Source: Pseudoalteromonas xiamenensis
GTDB lineage: Bacteria > Pseudomonadota > Gammaproteobacteria > Enterobacterales > Alteromonadaceae
DNA: 64,000 nucleotides
NCBI RefSeq assembly: GCF_030994125.1
Contig: NZ_CP099918.1
Coordinates: 744,001 to 808,000, forward strand
Reading direction: 5' to 3'
Position 1 is the first letter of the stretch. Each line of letters starts with the position of its first letter. The notes below the pieces were generated by a model. That model did no database searches. It was given only the letters and a program-made list of their open reading frames with translations, and was not told the DNA's origin. Positions 34,689-44,644 of this stretch are shown here, in pieces. A program made the translations under genes and the position numbers.

Positions 34689-36675
34689 TCAATGTCCTTA
34701 ATTCTTTTACTTCTTTTAGAAGCTCGAGCTTCTTATTAAAAATATCTTCGACCGAGTGGTTTAATTTTCTTCGCCAATTCGGAAACTCCAAATTCGTGCC
34801 TGGCATATTTACAGGAACAGTGGCTTCATCAAGATCATCCAACTGGACCGTCAATAAGCGTGAATCGGATTTAGCGAGAATTTTAAGAAGGACTTCATAC
34901 ACTAACTCAGGTGAGCATAATCCCGTGACTTTATTACCACTGTGTTGATGGATCCATGTGCACAACTTAACAATTTCTAATTGCCTTTCTTGTAACAACT
35001 CGTCTTTCTTTTGGTCGTTTATAAGTGCATATTCAAAGCGAAGTTCAATGTCTTTCGACTGCCACCAGCCATAAAACGGAGGGACGTCATGATTTGCAAT
35101 CATGAGCAAACTTTCTTTTCGATAAGTTGTTGGGCTTACAAATTGACCAACGTGATCTTTTTCAAAATAGAAAAGAATGTTTGAGAAGATCCCTGACTCT
35201 TTAAGAGCAGTTCGAACTTCTTCAGGAACAATCCCCAAATCCTCGCCTATTAGCATGACGTTATTTAGCTGAGACTCAATCAGCAATATAGAAAGTAGAT
35301 GTTCAAATGGGTAATACATGTAGCAACCCGTTCGGTGTCCATCTTCCTGAGTGAAACACCACCACAGACGACGGATTGCCATTACATGGTCAATTCGCAA
35401 ACCACCTACGCCTTTCATGTTACTTTTGATGAGGCGACGAAAATAAGCATAGTTATCCAAGCTTAGATGTTTAGTATCGAGCGCGGGTAGCCCCCAGTCC
35501 TGTCCATCTTCTGCCCAGGGGTCAGGTGGTGCACCCACATTTGCCCCGTTTGCAAACAAGTGCCGATATTCTTGAAATTCATCGCCATCGTCCGCACATC
35601 CAACGGCTAGATCATTAATTAAACCAATCTCCATGCCAATGCTTTCACACATCGATTGGCAATCATAAAGTTGTTTATGTGCAAGCCACTGATAAAAATG
35701 GTTTTGTGTCAATTCACGTTCATTTATTGCCGCAGCAGGAACCACTGCATAAGACAAGAATTCACTATAGACTTGTTCTTTACTTTCACCACTCCACTTT
35801 TGATAATCTCGATAAAGTAGTCCTAACACCTCATACTTTATTCTTGAGACCTCACTGTAATCGATAAAAGGTGCACGTTTTATTGTCTGTGAAGCTTCTT
35901 CAACTATTCGCGACAATTGCATCCCCACATCCATCGTAGCGAGCGCAATGGCTTCTGCCAGATTGATGTAGAGCGGATTTAAAAAACAACGGTGATTTGG
36001 ACTGTATGGACTTGCTCGTTCGGGTTGTTCTTCAAAAAGCTCATGTAGAGGGTTCAGTAAGATGTAGTCAAGCAGTCCTCGGCTTTGTTGAATAAGTAGC
36101 TTAAGGTCTCCAAAATCCCCGATACCTAGATTACCTTTCTCGTTCAAACTATACAGTTGAATGGAAAGTCCTACTCGTTTATCGCGGGCATCAGTTCCAA
36201 ACGCTTCCGATGGCACTATCCAAAGCTCAGTGGGAAATTGCTCTCCTTTAAAAGTCAATTTTGCATTGTGATAACCGATTGGTATGGATGGCAGATGAAA
36301 TCCAACTTCCACATAGCGAATATCCTTGTAGCGATAGTCACCAAGCACATCTGGTGTTAGCTTTTGCTGTAGATTGATTTGAAGACTCGGGATTTCAAGC
36401 CCAATCAACATATCTAAATCCGATTCTGGAACTCGAACAGATAATCTATAGTCCTTTTCTTTTACAAGCGAAACGCCAGTCACTGGCTTTAACCATTTCG
36501 CTATATCATGTTCAAAATTATGTGCGCTGAGGGCGTTTATGTCAGACACGTCAATATCACAACATCGCAAAGCCTGCTTACGTGTGTCATGAGAAAAATA
36601 AACGTGTTCACCTGTATACTTAGTAAACTCACTACCTACACCATGTAGATACATGGCTTGTTCCAATACATCCAT
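34681..36675 (-). CDS. malQ: 4-alpha-glucanotransferase (amylomaltase)
   Basis: A 664-residue GH77 enzyme that disproportionates maltodextrins, transferring glucan segments to glucose or other acceptors. It contains 'GVSIQ..' style lead-in 'NLGIGDFGDLKLLIQQ', 'NPLHELFEEQPERASPYSPNHRCFLNPLYINL', 'GGLRIDHVMAIRRLWW' (nucleophile Asp), 'IGEDLGIVPEEV' (acid/base Glu) and 'MIANHDVPPFYGWW', all GH77 motifs. The N-terminal 150 residues form the extra domain usual for gammaproteobacterial MalQ. It follows the CBM48 protein by 12 bases and overlaps glgB by 8, so it belongs to the glycogen operon rather than to a maltose regulon. Confidence 0.93.
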   Translation of the reverse strand: MDVLEQAMYLHGVGSEFTKYTGEHVYFSHDTRKQALRCCDIDVSDINALSAHNFEHDIAKWLKPVTGVSLVKEKDYRLSVRVPESDLDMLIGLEIPSLQINLQQKLTPDVLGDYRYKDIRYVEVGFHLPSIPIGYHNAKLTFKGEQFPTELWIVPSEAFGTDARDKRVGLSIQLYSLNEKGNLGIGDFGDLKLLIQQSRGLLDYILLNPLHELFEEQPERASPYSPNHRCFLNPLYINLAEAIALATMDVGMQLSRIVEEASQTIKRAPFIDYSEVSRIKYEVLGLLYRDYQKWSGESKEQVYSEFLSYAVVPAAAINERELTQNHFYQWLAHKQLYDCQSMCESIGMEIGLINDLAVGCADDGDEFQEYRHLFANGANVGAPPDPWAEDGQDWGLPALDTKHLSLDNYAYFRRLIKSNMKGVGGLRIDHVMAIRRLWWCFTQEDGHRTGCYMYYPFEHLLSILLIESQLNNVMLIGEDLGIVPEEVRTALKESGIFSNILFYFEKDHVGQFVSPTTYRKESLLMIANHDVPPFYGWWQSKDIELRFEYALINDQKKDELLQERQLEIVKLCTWIHQHSGNKVTGLCSPELVYEVLLKILAKSDSRLLTVQLDDLDEATVPVNMPGTNLEFPNWRRKLNHSVEDIFNKKLELLKEVKELRTLNG

Positions 36676-36687
36676 GGTGGAACCTTA

Positions 36688-36984
36688 TCATCGAGCTGTG
36701 TTAACTAAACTGTTGTCTGTACCAAAATCATTCGGAATATAGTCGTCGGCAGCATGGTCGTTATCCCACACTTCGCCATCAATGAGATATTTAAACAAGT
36801 ATGCTTTATCAATTGGAAGACGTTGCTTCAAACGAAACAAGTTGTCCTTCTTGGAATACTTCATTTCGATAGGTTCCCACCCTGTGAATTCAGCGACCAG
36901 TTCAACCTTTTCAGCGGACGGGCAAACGTGTTCGAAAGTCACTTCTGCTTCTTCTTTAGTTTTGAAAAAACGTTTAGTCAACAT
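36688..36984 (-). CDS. Isolated CBM48 (isoamylase N-terminal) glycogen-binding protein
   Basis: A 98-residue protein made of a single CBM48/isoamylase-N early-set domain: 'VTFEHVCPSAEKVELVAEFTGWEPIEMKYSKKDNLFRLKQRLPIDKAYLFKYLIDGEVWDNDHAADDYIPNDFG'. The Trp in 'FTGWEP' and the 'YLFKYLIDGEVWDND' strands are the elements that contact alpha-glucan in such domains, including the AMPK beta subunit. It has no catalytic part. It heads the glycogen operon, so it may target operon enzymes to glycogen or sense it (inference). The ATG at 36984 with GGAG six bases upstream is preferred; the frame is open to 37020. Confidence 0.85.
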   Translation of the reverse strand: MLTKRFFKTKEEAEVTFEHVCPSAEKVELVAEFTGWEPIEMKYSKKDNLFRLKQRLPIDKAYLFKYLIDGEVWDNDHAADDYIPNDFGTDNSLVNTAR

Positions 36985-37738
36985 AACCAGCTCCAGAATA
37001 AACAAATAGTTCTTAATCACAGAGCCGTATACAGCCCAAAAACGGTTATCTGTGAGCTAATAAATGAGTAAAACAAACAATTGTTTACGCATTATGACAG
37101 TGCAAGAATGAAAAAATGCGCACCTGTTTGGTGCATGATTTACGGCAAGTTGCTCGATTTCTTCATTTTTCACATTTCCTTTGAACAAGAGCAATTGTTA
37201 GACCAACATGAGAGATTGCTTATTTAAACTAGTCGAGCATATTTTTACTGTAAAGTGAAAATAACTAAATTTTTCTGCATACATGTCGATATTTTTTGAG
37301 GAGTTACGTTTGGTTTACTTGGGTTTATTGTAACGATTCGTTTATTTACCCAAGTTTTAAAAAGCCATTTGCTGGAAAAATACAACTTGAAATTTGTTCT
37401 AGGATCAAATTTTTCTCGTCGATTTGGGTTAATCTGTTTGAACTTTGCAAAGCGATGGATTCGTGGTGCCAATTAGACTACCTTCGGGCACATTGCTCAC
37501 AGCACGGCGAGCCATTCATTGCATTTCCATAAACAATAGAAACTAAAACTAAGTACAAACACCATTTCGAAACATGAAACATATGATTAAAGAAATAGTC
37601 TGTAATAATATGTTATTAGGTCTATTAGGCTTAAGGTTATATACTTCAACAAGCCTGATGTTTGTATTGCTAGACAAGTTGATTCGCACATAACTTGGTA
37701 AAGTAGCACACCATTTTTTTGCTTAGAAAGGGTTTAAA
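36985..37738. other. 754-bp divergent control region without a convincing gene
   Basis: This stretch lies between the glycogen operon (minus) and the GGDEF-EAL gene (plus). Two frames of 75 and 78 codons inside it lack credible starts and recognisable sequence. It holds a 17-bp inverted repeat at 37119-37135 and an inverted repeat ACTTGGGT (37317-37324) with ACCCAAGT (37348-37355). The promoters of both flanking transcripts must lie here, but I could not fix them. Confidence 0.6.
37119..37135 (-). promoter_or_regulatory. Inverted repeat upstream of glycogen operon, NtrC-box-like
   Basis: On the minus strand TGCACC-AAACA-GGTGCG, close to the NtrC consensus TGCACC-N5-GGTGCA (one mismatch). It is followed by six T, so it could also act as a terminator or attenuator hairpin. 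No sigma54 promoter was found downstream, which weakens the NtrC reading. Confidence 0.3.
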
Positions 37739-39667
37739 TTGAGTAAGTTGGCATTAAAACGAAGTATTCTAATAACAGGTCTTTTTTTCTCAGTCCTGCT
37801 GATTTTCAATTCTGTTTTAATTGCAACATTAGCTAACTCCAATGAAAGTGTAACAGCGCCTCATCAAATCCATATACCGATGCAATCACTCCAGCAAAAT
37901 CACTTCAGTGAAGCTCGTTCGTTTTTTAATGTCCACTACATCAACGATCAGCAAACACTCTATTTCGTAGTTAGTAAAGACGAGAGTGAACTCGTCATTG
38001 TTCCTGCAAATATCGCAATTATATCCACATTGCTCGATCCCGTTTTTTTATTATTAACGCTATTTTTTACAGCCGGCAGTATTTACCTTCACCGCTTGTT
38101 CAATCACGAAGAACAAACTATTGAGCATGAAGACAAGATAACAGAAACCCTCAATCACTTTTTTTTGTCGCAAGGCATTACGAAAAACCAAGCACTTTCT
38201 GGCCCTATAGAAAATAAATATTGCGATGACCTCGAACAGCTTCTTCTAAAATCTACAGAACGTTTTTCGCAGTTACAGTTTCAGTCAACCTATCTTCATC
38301 ATCAGGACAAACTTACCCTATTAATTGATAGACACGCCTTCCTTAAGCACCTAAGTAGAAAACTTATGCTTGCGGAGCGCTCTAAATCTAAGTGTGCGCT
38401 GCTGTTTATCGATTTAGATGGCTTTAAACAAGTTAATGATTCTTTTGGCCACAGTTATGGTGATGAAGTGCTAATTAGTGTCGCCAAGCGGCTAAACGAA
38501 ATAACTCGACATCATGAGATTAGCGACTTAGTTACAATCAACGAAAATGAAATCGACTATTGCCTATCTCGTTTGGGCGGTGATGAATTCTCTATTTTCA
38601 TAGACGAATTCGACAATCAAGACAAATGCGTTCAAATTGCACAAGACGTATTAACTGCTATCGAAACTGACTTTGATATAGGCAATAAAATCATCAAAAT
38701 CAGTGCAAGTGTTGGTATCGCAACGTACCCTGATTCTGCTGCGACACCACAGTCATTGCTGCAAATGGCGGATGTTGCGATGTACAGAGCAAAAACAGAT
38801 GGCCGTGGTATCTTCAAAATCTATTCGCCAGAGATGAGCAGTAAGCTTCGCCGATATCATTATTTAGTAGAAGAGTTACGCCTTGCACTTGCGTCTCACA
38901 ACTTTTTTCTTACCTTTCAACCTATTGTTCATGTTGGTGATTGCACCATTGACTATTTTGAAGCATTAGTTAGATGGCATCATCCTGTTGAGGGTTACAT
39001 TACGCCCAGTGAGTTTATTCCAATTGCTGAAGAAACAAATATCATTTTGGAGCTAGGCGATTGGATCATGTACGAAGCATGTGCCCAAATGAGCGCTTGG
39101 TACTACGCTGGAATGAAAAAAGTAAAAATGTCGGTAAACGTTTCAGGTGTCCAATTACGCCACAGAAAGCTATATAGTTGGGTTACTGATATTTTAACTA
39201 AAACAAAGTTGCCAGCCTCTTCACTGATGCTTGAAATCACTGAAACCACTCTGATAAAAGCGAGTTCACACATCATTGAAGAGTTGGAACAATGCCGTGC
39301 GGCTGGCATTATTATCGCCATTGACGATTTTGGTACTGGTTTTAGTTCATTAAGTACCCTTGCTGATTTGCCCATTGATGTCATAAAAATAGACAAGCAG
39401 TTCATATCTTCGGCCCATGACAGCATCAAATATTTCAAAATACTGCAATCAATCAGCGAGCTTGGAAAAGACCTAGGTCTAAAGCTTGTTGCAGAAGGTG
39501 TTGAACGTACTGAACAATTCGAGCTGGTCAAGCAACTCGGCATAAGCTGCGTGCAGGGCTACCTTGTGAGTCAACCTCAATCATCGACCCGAGTAAACAA
39601 CAAAGTGCTCAAGGCTAACGTTAACAATGTCGCGCTGACAGGCACGAGCGTCTGGTTACCTGAATAG
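37739..39667 (+). CDS. Membrane GGDEF-EAL (c-di-GMP turnover) protein
   Basis: A 642-residue inner membrane signalling protein. Two helices (residues 9-31 and 92-118) bracket a periplasmic segment of about 60 residues that may be the sensor. The GGDEF domain (about 185-365) keeps the catalytic 'RLGGDEF' at 279-284. The EAL domain (about 375-620) keeps 'FEALVRW' at 407-413, with 'EITETTLI', 'IAIDDFGTGFSSL' and 'KLVAEGVE', so both cyclase and phosphodiesterase activities are possible. The start is a TTG with AAAGG six bases upstream. It is monogenic, between the glycogen control region and lrp. Confidence 0.92.
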   Translation: MSKLALKRSILITGLFFSVLLIFNSVLIATLANSNESVTAPHQIHIPMQSLQQNHFSEARSFFNVHYINDQQTLYFVVSKDESELVIVPANIAIISTLLDPVFLLLTLFFTAGSIYLHRLFNHEEQTIEHEDKITETLNHFFLSQGITKNQALSGPIENKYCDDLEQLLLKSTERFSQLQFQSTYLHHQDKLTLLIDRHAFLKHLSRKLMLAERSKSKCALLFIDLDGFKQVNDSFGHSYGDEVLISVAKRLNEITRHHEISDLVTINENEIDYCLSRLGGDEFSIFIDEFDNQDKCVQIAQDVLTAIETDFDIGNKIIKISASVGIATYPDSAATPQSLLQMADVAMYRAKTDGRGIFKIYSPEMSSKLRRYHYLVEELRLALASHNFFLTFQPIVHVGDCTIDYFEALVRWHHPVEGYITPSEFIPIAEETNIILELGDWIMYEACAQMSAWYYAGMKKVKMSVNVSGVQLRHRKLYSWVTDILTKTKLPASSLMLEITETTLIKASSHIIEELEQCRAAGIIIAIDDFGTGFSSLSTLADLPIDVIKIDKQFISSAHDSIKYFKILQSISELGKDLGLKLVAEGVERTEQFELVKQLGISCVQGYLVSQPQSSTRVNNKVLKANVNNVALTGTSVWLPE

Positions 39668-39702
39668 CACCTAACTTGTCTTTAGGCGCAAGACGTTGCC
39701 AA

Positions 39703-40131
39703 TTATCGTTCAAATTTAGTTTCTAAAATCACAGACGAAGTGGTTCGTTCAACCCCATCTAAATTGCCAATTTCATCGAGTAAATGGCTTAGTTTTTCTA
39801 AATTTTGTGCAGAAACAATCGCTATTAAATCGTACTCTCCACTAATCGCATAGAGCGCAGAGATATTACTCATTTGCTTAAGTGCCAAATTCGTCTTTGT
39901 GGTCAGCTTTTGTTTTACCTTTATGGAAACATGGGCTGAAACCAATGCGTTCGCATAGTCACCACCAAATTCAACTCGATAACCTTTTATTACGCCACTT
40001 TGCTCAAGCTTAGCGATTCGATTTTGAACTGTTGCCCTAGATACGGACAATAGTTTTGCTAAGTCCGTTATGCTCATTCTTGCGTCAGCACGAAGCAAAT
40101 TTAACAGCTTCTCATCTTGCTCACTTATCAT
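39703..40131 (-). CDS. Lrp/AsnC family transcriptional regulator
   Basis: A 142-residue feast/famine regulator. The N-terminal helix-turn-helix is 'LNLLRADARMSITDLAKLLSVSRATVQNRIAKLEQSGVIKGYRVEFG'. The C-terminal RAM domain 'LVSAHVSIKVKQKL...MSNISALYAISGEYDLIAIVSAQNLEKLSHLLDEIGNLDGVERTTSSVIL' forms the amino-acid-binding octamer interface. The ATG at 40131 follows GGTGACG; the frame is open to another ATG at 40152. It is divergent from the arginine-catabolic aminotransferase gene across about 155 bases, so control of that operon by arginine, ornithine or a related amino acid is a reasonable inference. Confidence 0.9.
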   Translation of the reverse strand: MISEQDEKLLNLLRADARMSITDLAKLLSVSRATVQNRIAKLEQSGVIKGYRVEFGGDYANALVSAHVSIKVKQKLTTKTNLALKQMSNISALYAISGEYDLIAIVSAQNLEKLSHLLDEIGNLDGVERTTSSVILETKFER

Positions 40132-40236
40132 ATCGTCACCAAAGTCATGCATTTTGTAAAAATATTATCTCATTTTTATCATTTTAACACTGCAATTTTG
40201 ATTAAAATGGTTCAATAATGAAAAAACTAACGCTGA

Positions 40237-41493
<1,257 letters not shown>

Positions 41494-41507
41494 TTTCGAC
41501 AAGACCT

Positions 41508-41533
41508 AAACGAGGGGTAATATACCCCCGTTT
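41508..41533 (+). repeat. Intercistronic hairpin between astC and astA
   Basis: AAACG plus GGGGTA pair with TACCCC plus CGTTT, with one bulged A and a 3-base loop. The hairpin ends just before the GGAG of astA. No T tract follows, so it is more likely an RNA-processing or stability element than a full terminator. Confidence 0.55.
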
Positions 41534-41543
41534 GGAGCCTACT

Positions 41544-42563
41544 ATGAAAGTATTAAGACCCATTAAAGCGACTGACTTCGCAGCTCTACGCACGATAGCG
41601 GAAGAATCCGGACCAGGATTTACCTCGTTGCCTGTCGACGATGAAAAGCTACAAAGTAAAATTGCGCGTTCTGAAGACAGCTTCAAAAAGCCTGTTGATT
41701 GTCCTACTGACGAAGGTTATCTCTTTGTTTTGGAAGATTTCGAAACAAAAACCATACTTGGAACAACGGCCATTGAAGCAGCTGTTGGCATGGATACGCC
41801 GCTCTATCATTACTACAAAAGTAAATCGGTTCACCACTCGAAAACGCTCAACGTATACAACACGGTTGAAGTTTTAACCATGTGTAATGACTACACTGGT
41901 GCAACGGAAATTTGTACCCTGTTTTTACGTCCAGATTTTAGAAAAGGGTTAGCAGGTCGTTTCTTATCTCGCTCTCGCTTTTTGTTCATGGCGGATCATC
42001 AGAGTCGATTCTCCGATACCGTCATTGCAGAGATGCGCGGTGTGAATGATGAGAATGGTCATTCACCATTCTGGGAATGGTTGCAAGATCATTTCTTTAG
42101 CATAGATTTTCCTGTTGCCGATCACCTTGTAGGGCTTGGCAATAAAGTGTTCATTGCTGAACTTATGCCAAAACACCCTATTTATGTGAATCTGCTCAGT
42201 GAAGAGGCTCAGTCGGTCATTGGACATGTTCACGAAAAGACCATGCCGGCACTTAAGTTACTTGAAAAAGAAGGTTTTGAGCACCGTGGTTATGTTGATT
42301 TGTTCGACGCAGGTCCAACAGTCGAGTGTCGCATGCAAAACATTCGCAGCATCAAAGAATCGAAGGAATATCCAATCTGTATTGGTGAAGCCAGTGGTGA
42401 AGTCACTCTTGCCATAAGCAATCAAAAGCTCGCTGATTTTAGAGCGACTTACACTAAACAGGCTATCTTCGACGAAAGGAAACAAGAACTGGTTGTAACA
42501 CCACAAGTGGCTGAAGCGCTTGAGCTTAAAAATGGCGACTCTGTGAGGTTTTTCGAATTATAA
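41544..42563 (+). CDS. astA: Arginine N-succinyltransferase
   Basis: A 339-residue enzyme that transfers succinyl from succinyl-CoA to arginine, the first step of the AST pathway of arginine catabolism. The start 'MKVLRPIKATDFAALRTIAEESGPGFTSLP' and the central 'CTLFLRPDFRKGLAGRFLSRSRFLFMADH' and 'DHFFSIDFPVADHLVGLGNKVFIAELMPKHPIYVNLL' are characteristic. It is in the AstA/AruF/AruG family. The ATG at 41544 is preferred because GGAG sits six bases upstream. It follows astC and precedes a DUF1338 gene. The other AST genes (astB, astD, astE) are not in this neighbourhood. Confidence 0.94.
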   Translation: MKVLRPIKATDFAALRTIAEESGPGFTSLPVDDEKLQSKIARSEDSFKKPVDCPTDEGYLFVLEDFETKTILGTTAIEAAVGMDTPLYHYYKSKSVHHSKTLNVYNTVEVLTMCNDYTGATEICTLFLRPDFRKGLAGRFLSRSRFLFMADHQSRFSDTVIAEMRGVNDENGHSPFWEWLQDHFFSIDFPVADHLVGLGNKVFIAELMPKHPIYVNLLSEEAQSVIGHVHEKTMPALKLLEKEGFEHRGYVDLFDAGPTVECRMQNIRSIKESKEYPICIGEASGEVTLAISNQKLADFRATYTKQAIFDERKQELVVTPQVAEALELKNGDSVRFFEL

Positions 42564-42639
42564 GTGTCTCGCGTCGTGCTCAGAAATTAAACGCGAGTCA
42601 AACTTGCAGCAAACACTGCAAACTATTAGGAAGAACATT

Positions 42640-43443
42640 ATGCACAACAACGTAGATACACTTTTTGCAAACCTCTGGGATAACTACTTATCAGTTACAC
42701 CATCAGCGGTTAAAGTTCATGAGCTTTTGGGGTCAACACAACAAGACGACGTAATAAATGACCACATCGCTTTGCGTACATTCAACCACTCGAAAATCGG
42801 TTTAGAAAAGCTTGCTGCACACTTTTTAGCAGTCGGTTACAAAGAGTGTGGTGAGTATCATTTCGAAGCAAAGAAATTGTACGCTAAACACTTCGAACAT
42901 TCAGATCCAACTAAACCAAAAGTATTTATTTCAGAATTACTTTTAGAAAAGTGTTCTGAACAATTACAAAGTATTATCAATCGAATGATCGACCAAATTG
43001 ATCCTTCCGTTGTTGAAAACGATAACTTTTTGTACTCGGGAACACATTGGCAAGTAAGCCATGAAGAATACAAAACCTTGTTAACTGAGAGCGAATATGC
43101 TGCGTGGATGGCTGCGTGGGGCTTCAGAGCTAATCACTTTACCGTTAGCATTAACTATTTGAACAAGTTTGAAACCATCGAGTCTGTGAATCAAGCATTA
43201 AAAGATGGTGGTTTTGCATTGAATACTTCGGGCGGTGAAATCAAAGGCTCACCAGAAGTTCTGCTAGAGCAATCTTCAACGCTTGCTGATGAGTTCTCAG
43301 TGAAATTCAGCGATGGCGAATTCGCAATCCCAAGTTGCTTTTATGAATTCGCCCTTCGCTACCCTAAAGCAGACGGTGAACTTTATACAGGTTTTGTTGC
43401 AGCTTCAGCGGATAAAATTTTCGAAAGTACTAACGCTCGTTAG
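42640..43443 (+). CDS. DUF1338 family (HglS-like) metal-dependent oxygenase homologue
   Basis: A 267-residue protein of the DUF1338 family. The Pseudomonas member HglS is a non-haem iron 2-oxoadipate dioxygenase/decarboxylase forming 2-hydroxyglutarate in lysine breakdown. The conserved 'NDHIALRTFNH' (His42, Arg46), 'GFRANHFTVSINYL' and 'FYEFALRYP' carry candidate metal and substrate residues. This is the short form, so the true substrate may differ. The ATG at 42640 follows AGGAAG; the frame is open to 42604. It is the last gene of the astC-astA set and is followed by a terminator, which points to arginine or ornithine carbon-skeleton breakdown. Confidence 0.85.
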   Translation: MHNNVDTLFANLWDNYLSVTPSAVKVHELLGSTQQDDVINDHIALRTFNHSKIGLEKLAAHFLAVGYKECGEYHFEAKKLYAKHFEHSDPTKPKVFISELLLEKCSEQLQSIINRMIDQIDPSVVENDNFLYSGTHWQVSHEEYKTLLTESEYAAWMAAWGFRANHFTVSINYLNKFETIESVNQALKDGGFALNTSGGEIKGSPEVLLEQSSTLADEFSVKFSDGEFAIPSCFYEFALRYPKADGELYTGFVAASADKIFESTNAR

Positions 43444-43495
43444 TCCTTTCGTTAATGAAAGATACTCTTGTTTAGCTATCACCTTAGGTGATCCC

Positions 43496-43519
43496 AAAGC
43501 GGCTTAGGCCGCTTTTTTT
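43496..43519 (+). terminator. Rho-independent terminator after the DUF1338 gene
   Basis: AAAGCGGC pairs with GCCGCTTT (43496-43515, 4-base loop), then a run of T to 43519. It ends the arginine-catabolic operon. Confidence 0.9.
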
Positions 43520-43820
43520 CATTTTTTCTTTGCTCATCTGAAAACAAATCACTATTTTAATCCAAGACAACTTTACGCTATTATCACTGTTCAATTAACC
43601 GTCACATTACTGACTTATTTTTGATCTAAGTTGGATACAAGTGTTGTTTTAACGACTCGTCTTGGTCAAGATAAGTGCCGTTCTTAAAGTCGAAAATGTA
43701 TCTAAGAAACATTCACCTACGCTAGAGCTAGAATGAGAACAATGGCTAAGGAAGCTTAAGAATCAGGCTCAGATTGCGGCTTTAATCCAGAACAGCAATT
43801 CACCAAGGTAGGAGGTAACA
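43520..43820 (+). other. 301-bp upstream region of ppk2 with no gene
   Basis: No open frame with credible coding features. It should contain the ppk2-DUF2252 promoter. The only clear element is the strong Shine-Dalgarno TAGGAGGT just before the ATG at 43821. Confidence 0.6.
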
Positions 43821-44642
43821 ATGGTTAGTCCCATTATTTTACGGAACAACAGTATTTGCATCGAAGAGTTGGCTGAAGCTCACCCTGCGCTTGATGATAA
43901 AAAGGTCTACCGACAAGCACTTAAGTATTGGCAAAATGAACTGCTCCACGTGCAGCAAGCATATTATCACCAACAAAAAAGAGCGTTGATAGTTTTTGAA
44001 GGATGGGATGCAGCAGGTAAAGGTGGTGCAATTCGTCGCATTACAGAAAAGTTGGATCCTCGAGGTTATGCTGTATATCCGATTTCAGCTCCACATGAAG
44101 AGGAACAAGGCAAGCATTACCTCTACCGATTTTTTAATAAGTTGCCTAGTAAAGGGTGCTTAGCGATTTTTGATCGTTCTTATTATGGCAGAGTGTTAGT
44201 CGAGCGTGTTGAAGGCTTTGCAACACACGCACAGTGGCAACGAGCTTATCAAGAAATAAACGAATTTGAACGTTTACTGATTGATGATGACGTAAAAGTA
44301 ATCAAGCTATTTCTCCACATCAATGAAGATGAACAGCTAAAACGTTTTGAAGAACGTCTTAATAATCCATTTAAGCGATGGAAACTCACAGCAGAAGACG
44401 TTCGAAATCGTCAAAAGCGGGACGACTACATTCATGCTTATAACGATATGTTTTGTAAGACAGATACAGAAACAGCTCCATGGCATATCATTTTGGCTGA
44501 ACATAAATGGTATGCACGTGTGAAAATTCTTGAAACGATAGTAAACGCACTGAGTGAAGATATCGTTGTTGCGCCCCCTGAAATCGACCACGAAGTCGTG
44601 AAGCTCGCGAAACAGCAACTCGGACTCAGCGTTAAGGAGTAA
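43821..44642 (+). CDS. ppk2: Polyphosphate kinase 2 family protein
   Basis: A 273-residue PPK2-family phosphotransferase that moves phosphate between polyphosphate and nucleotides. Walker A is 'GWDAAGKGG' (residues 61-69) and the Walker B/DRS region is 'AIFDRSYYGRVLVERVEGF' (Asp118, Arg119). 'RFEERLNNPFKRWKLTAEDVRNR' is the lid. The subclass (ADP/GDP, AMP or general) cannot be told reliably by eye. A very strong ribosome binding site (TAGGAGGT) is spaced 5 bases before the ATG, suggesting high expression. The DUF2252 gene follows after two bases. Confidence 0.9.
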   Translation: MVSPIILRNNSICIEELAEAHPALDDKKVYRQALKYWQNELLHVQQAYYHQQKRALIVFEGWDAAGKGGAIRRITEKLDPRGYAVYPISAPHEEEQGKHYLYRFFNKLPSKGCLAIFDRSYYGRVLVERVEGFATHAQWQRAYQEINEFERLLIDDDVKVIKLFLHINEDEQLKRFEERLNNPFKRWKLTAEDVRNRQKRDDYIHAYNDMFCKTDTETAPWHIILAEHKWYARVKILETIVNALSEDIVVAPPEIDHEVVKLAKQQLGLSVKE

Positions 44643-44644
44643 TT

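Noticed and set aside
37245..37472. 75-codon minus-strand frame in the same intergenic region
   Set aside because: It overlaps the frame above on the other strand, has no ribosome binding site and reads as random AT-rich translation.
37296..37532. 78-codon plus-strand frame in the glycogen/GGDEF intergenic region
   Set aside because: It begins at a TTG with no properly spaced ribosome binding site, has no recognisable domain, and its composition (many Trp, Phe, Cys) looks non-coding. The GAGGAG nearby is not spaced for its start.
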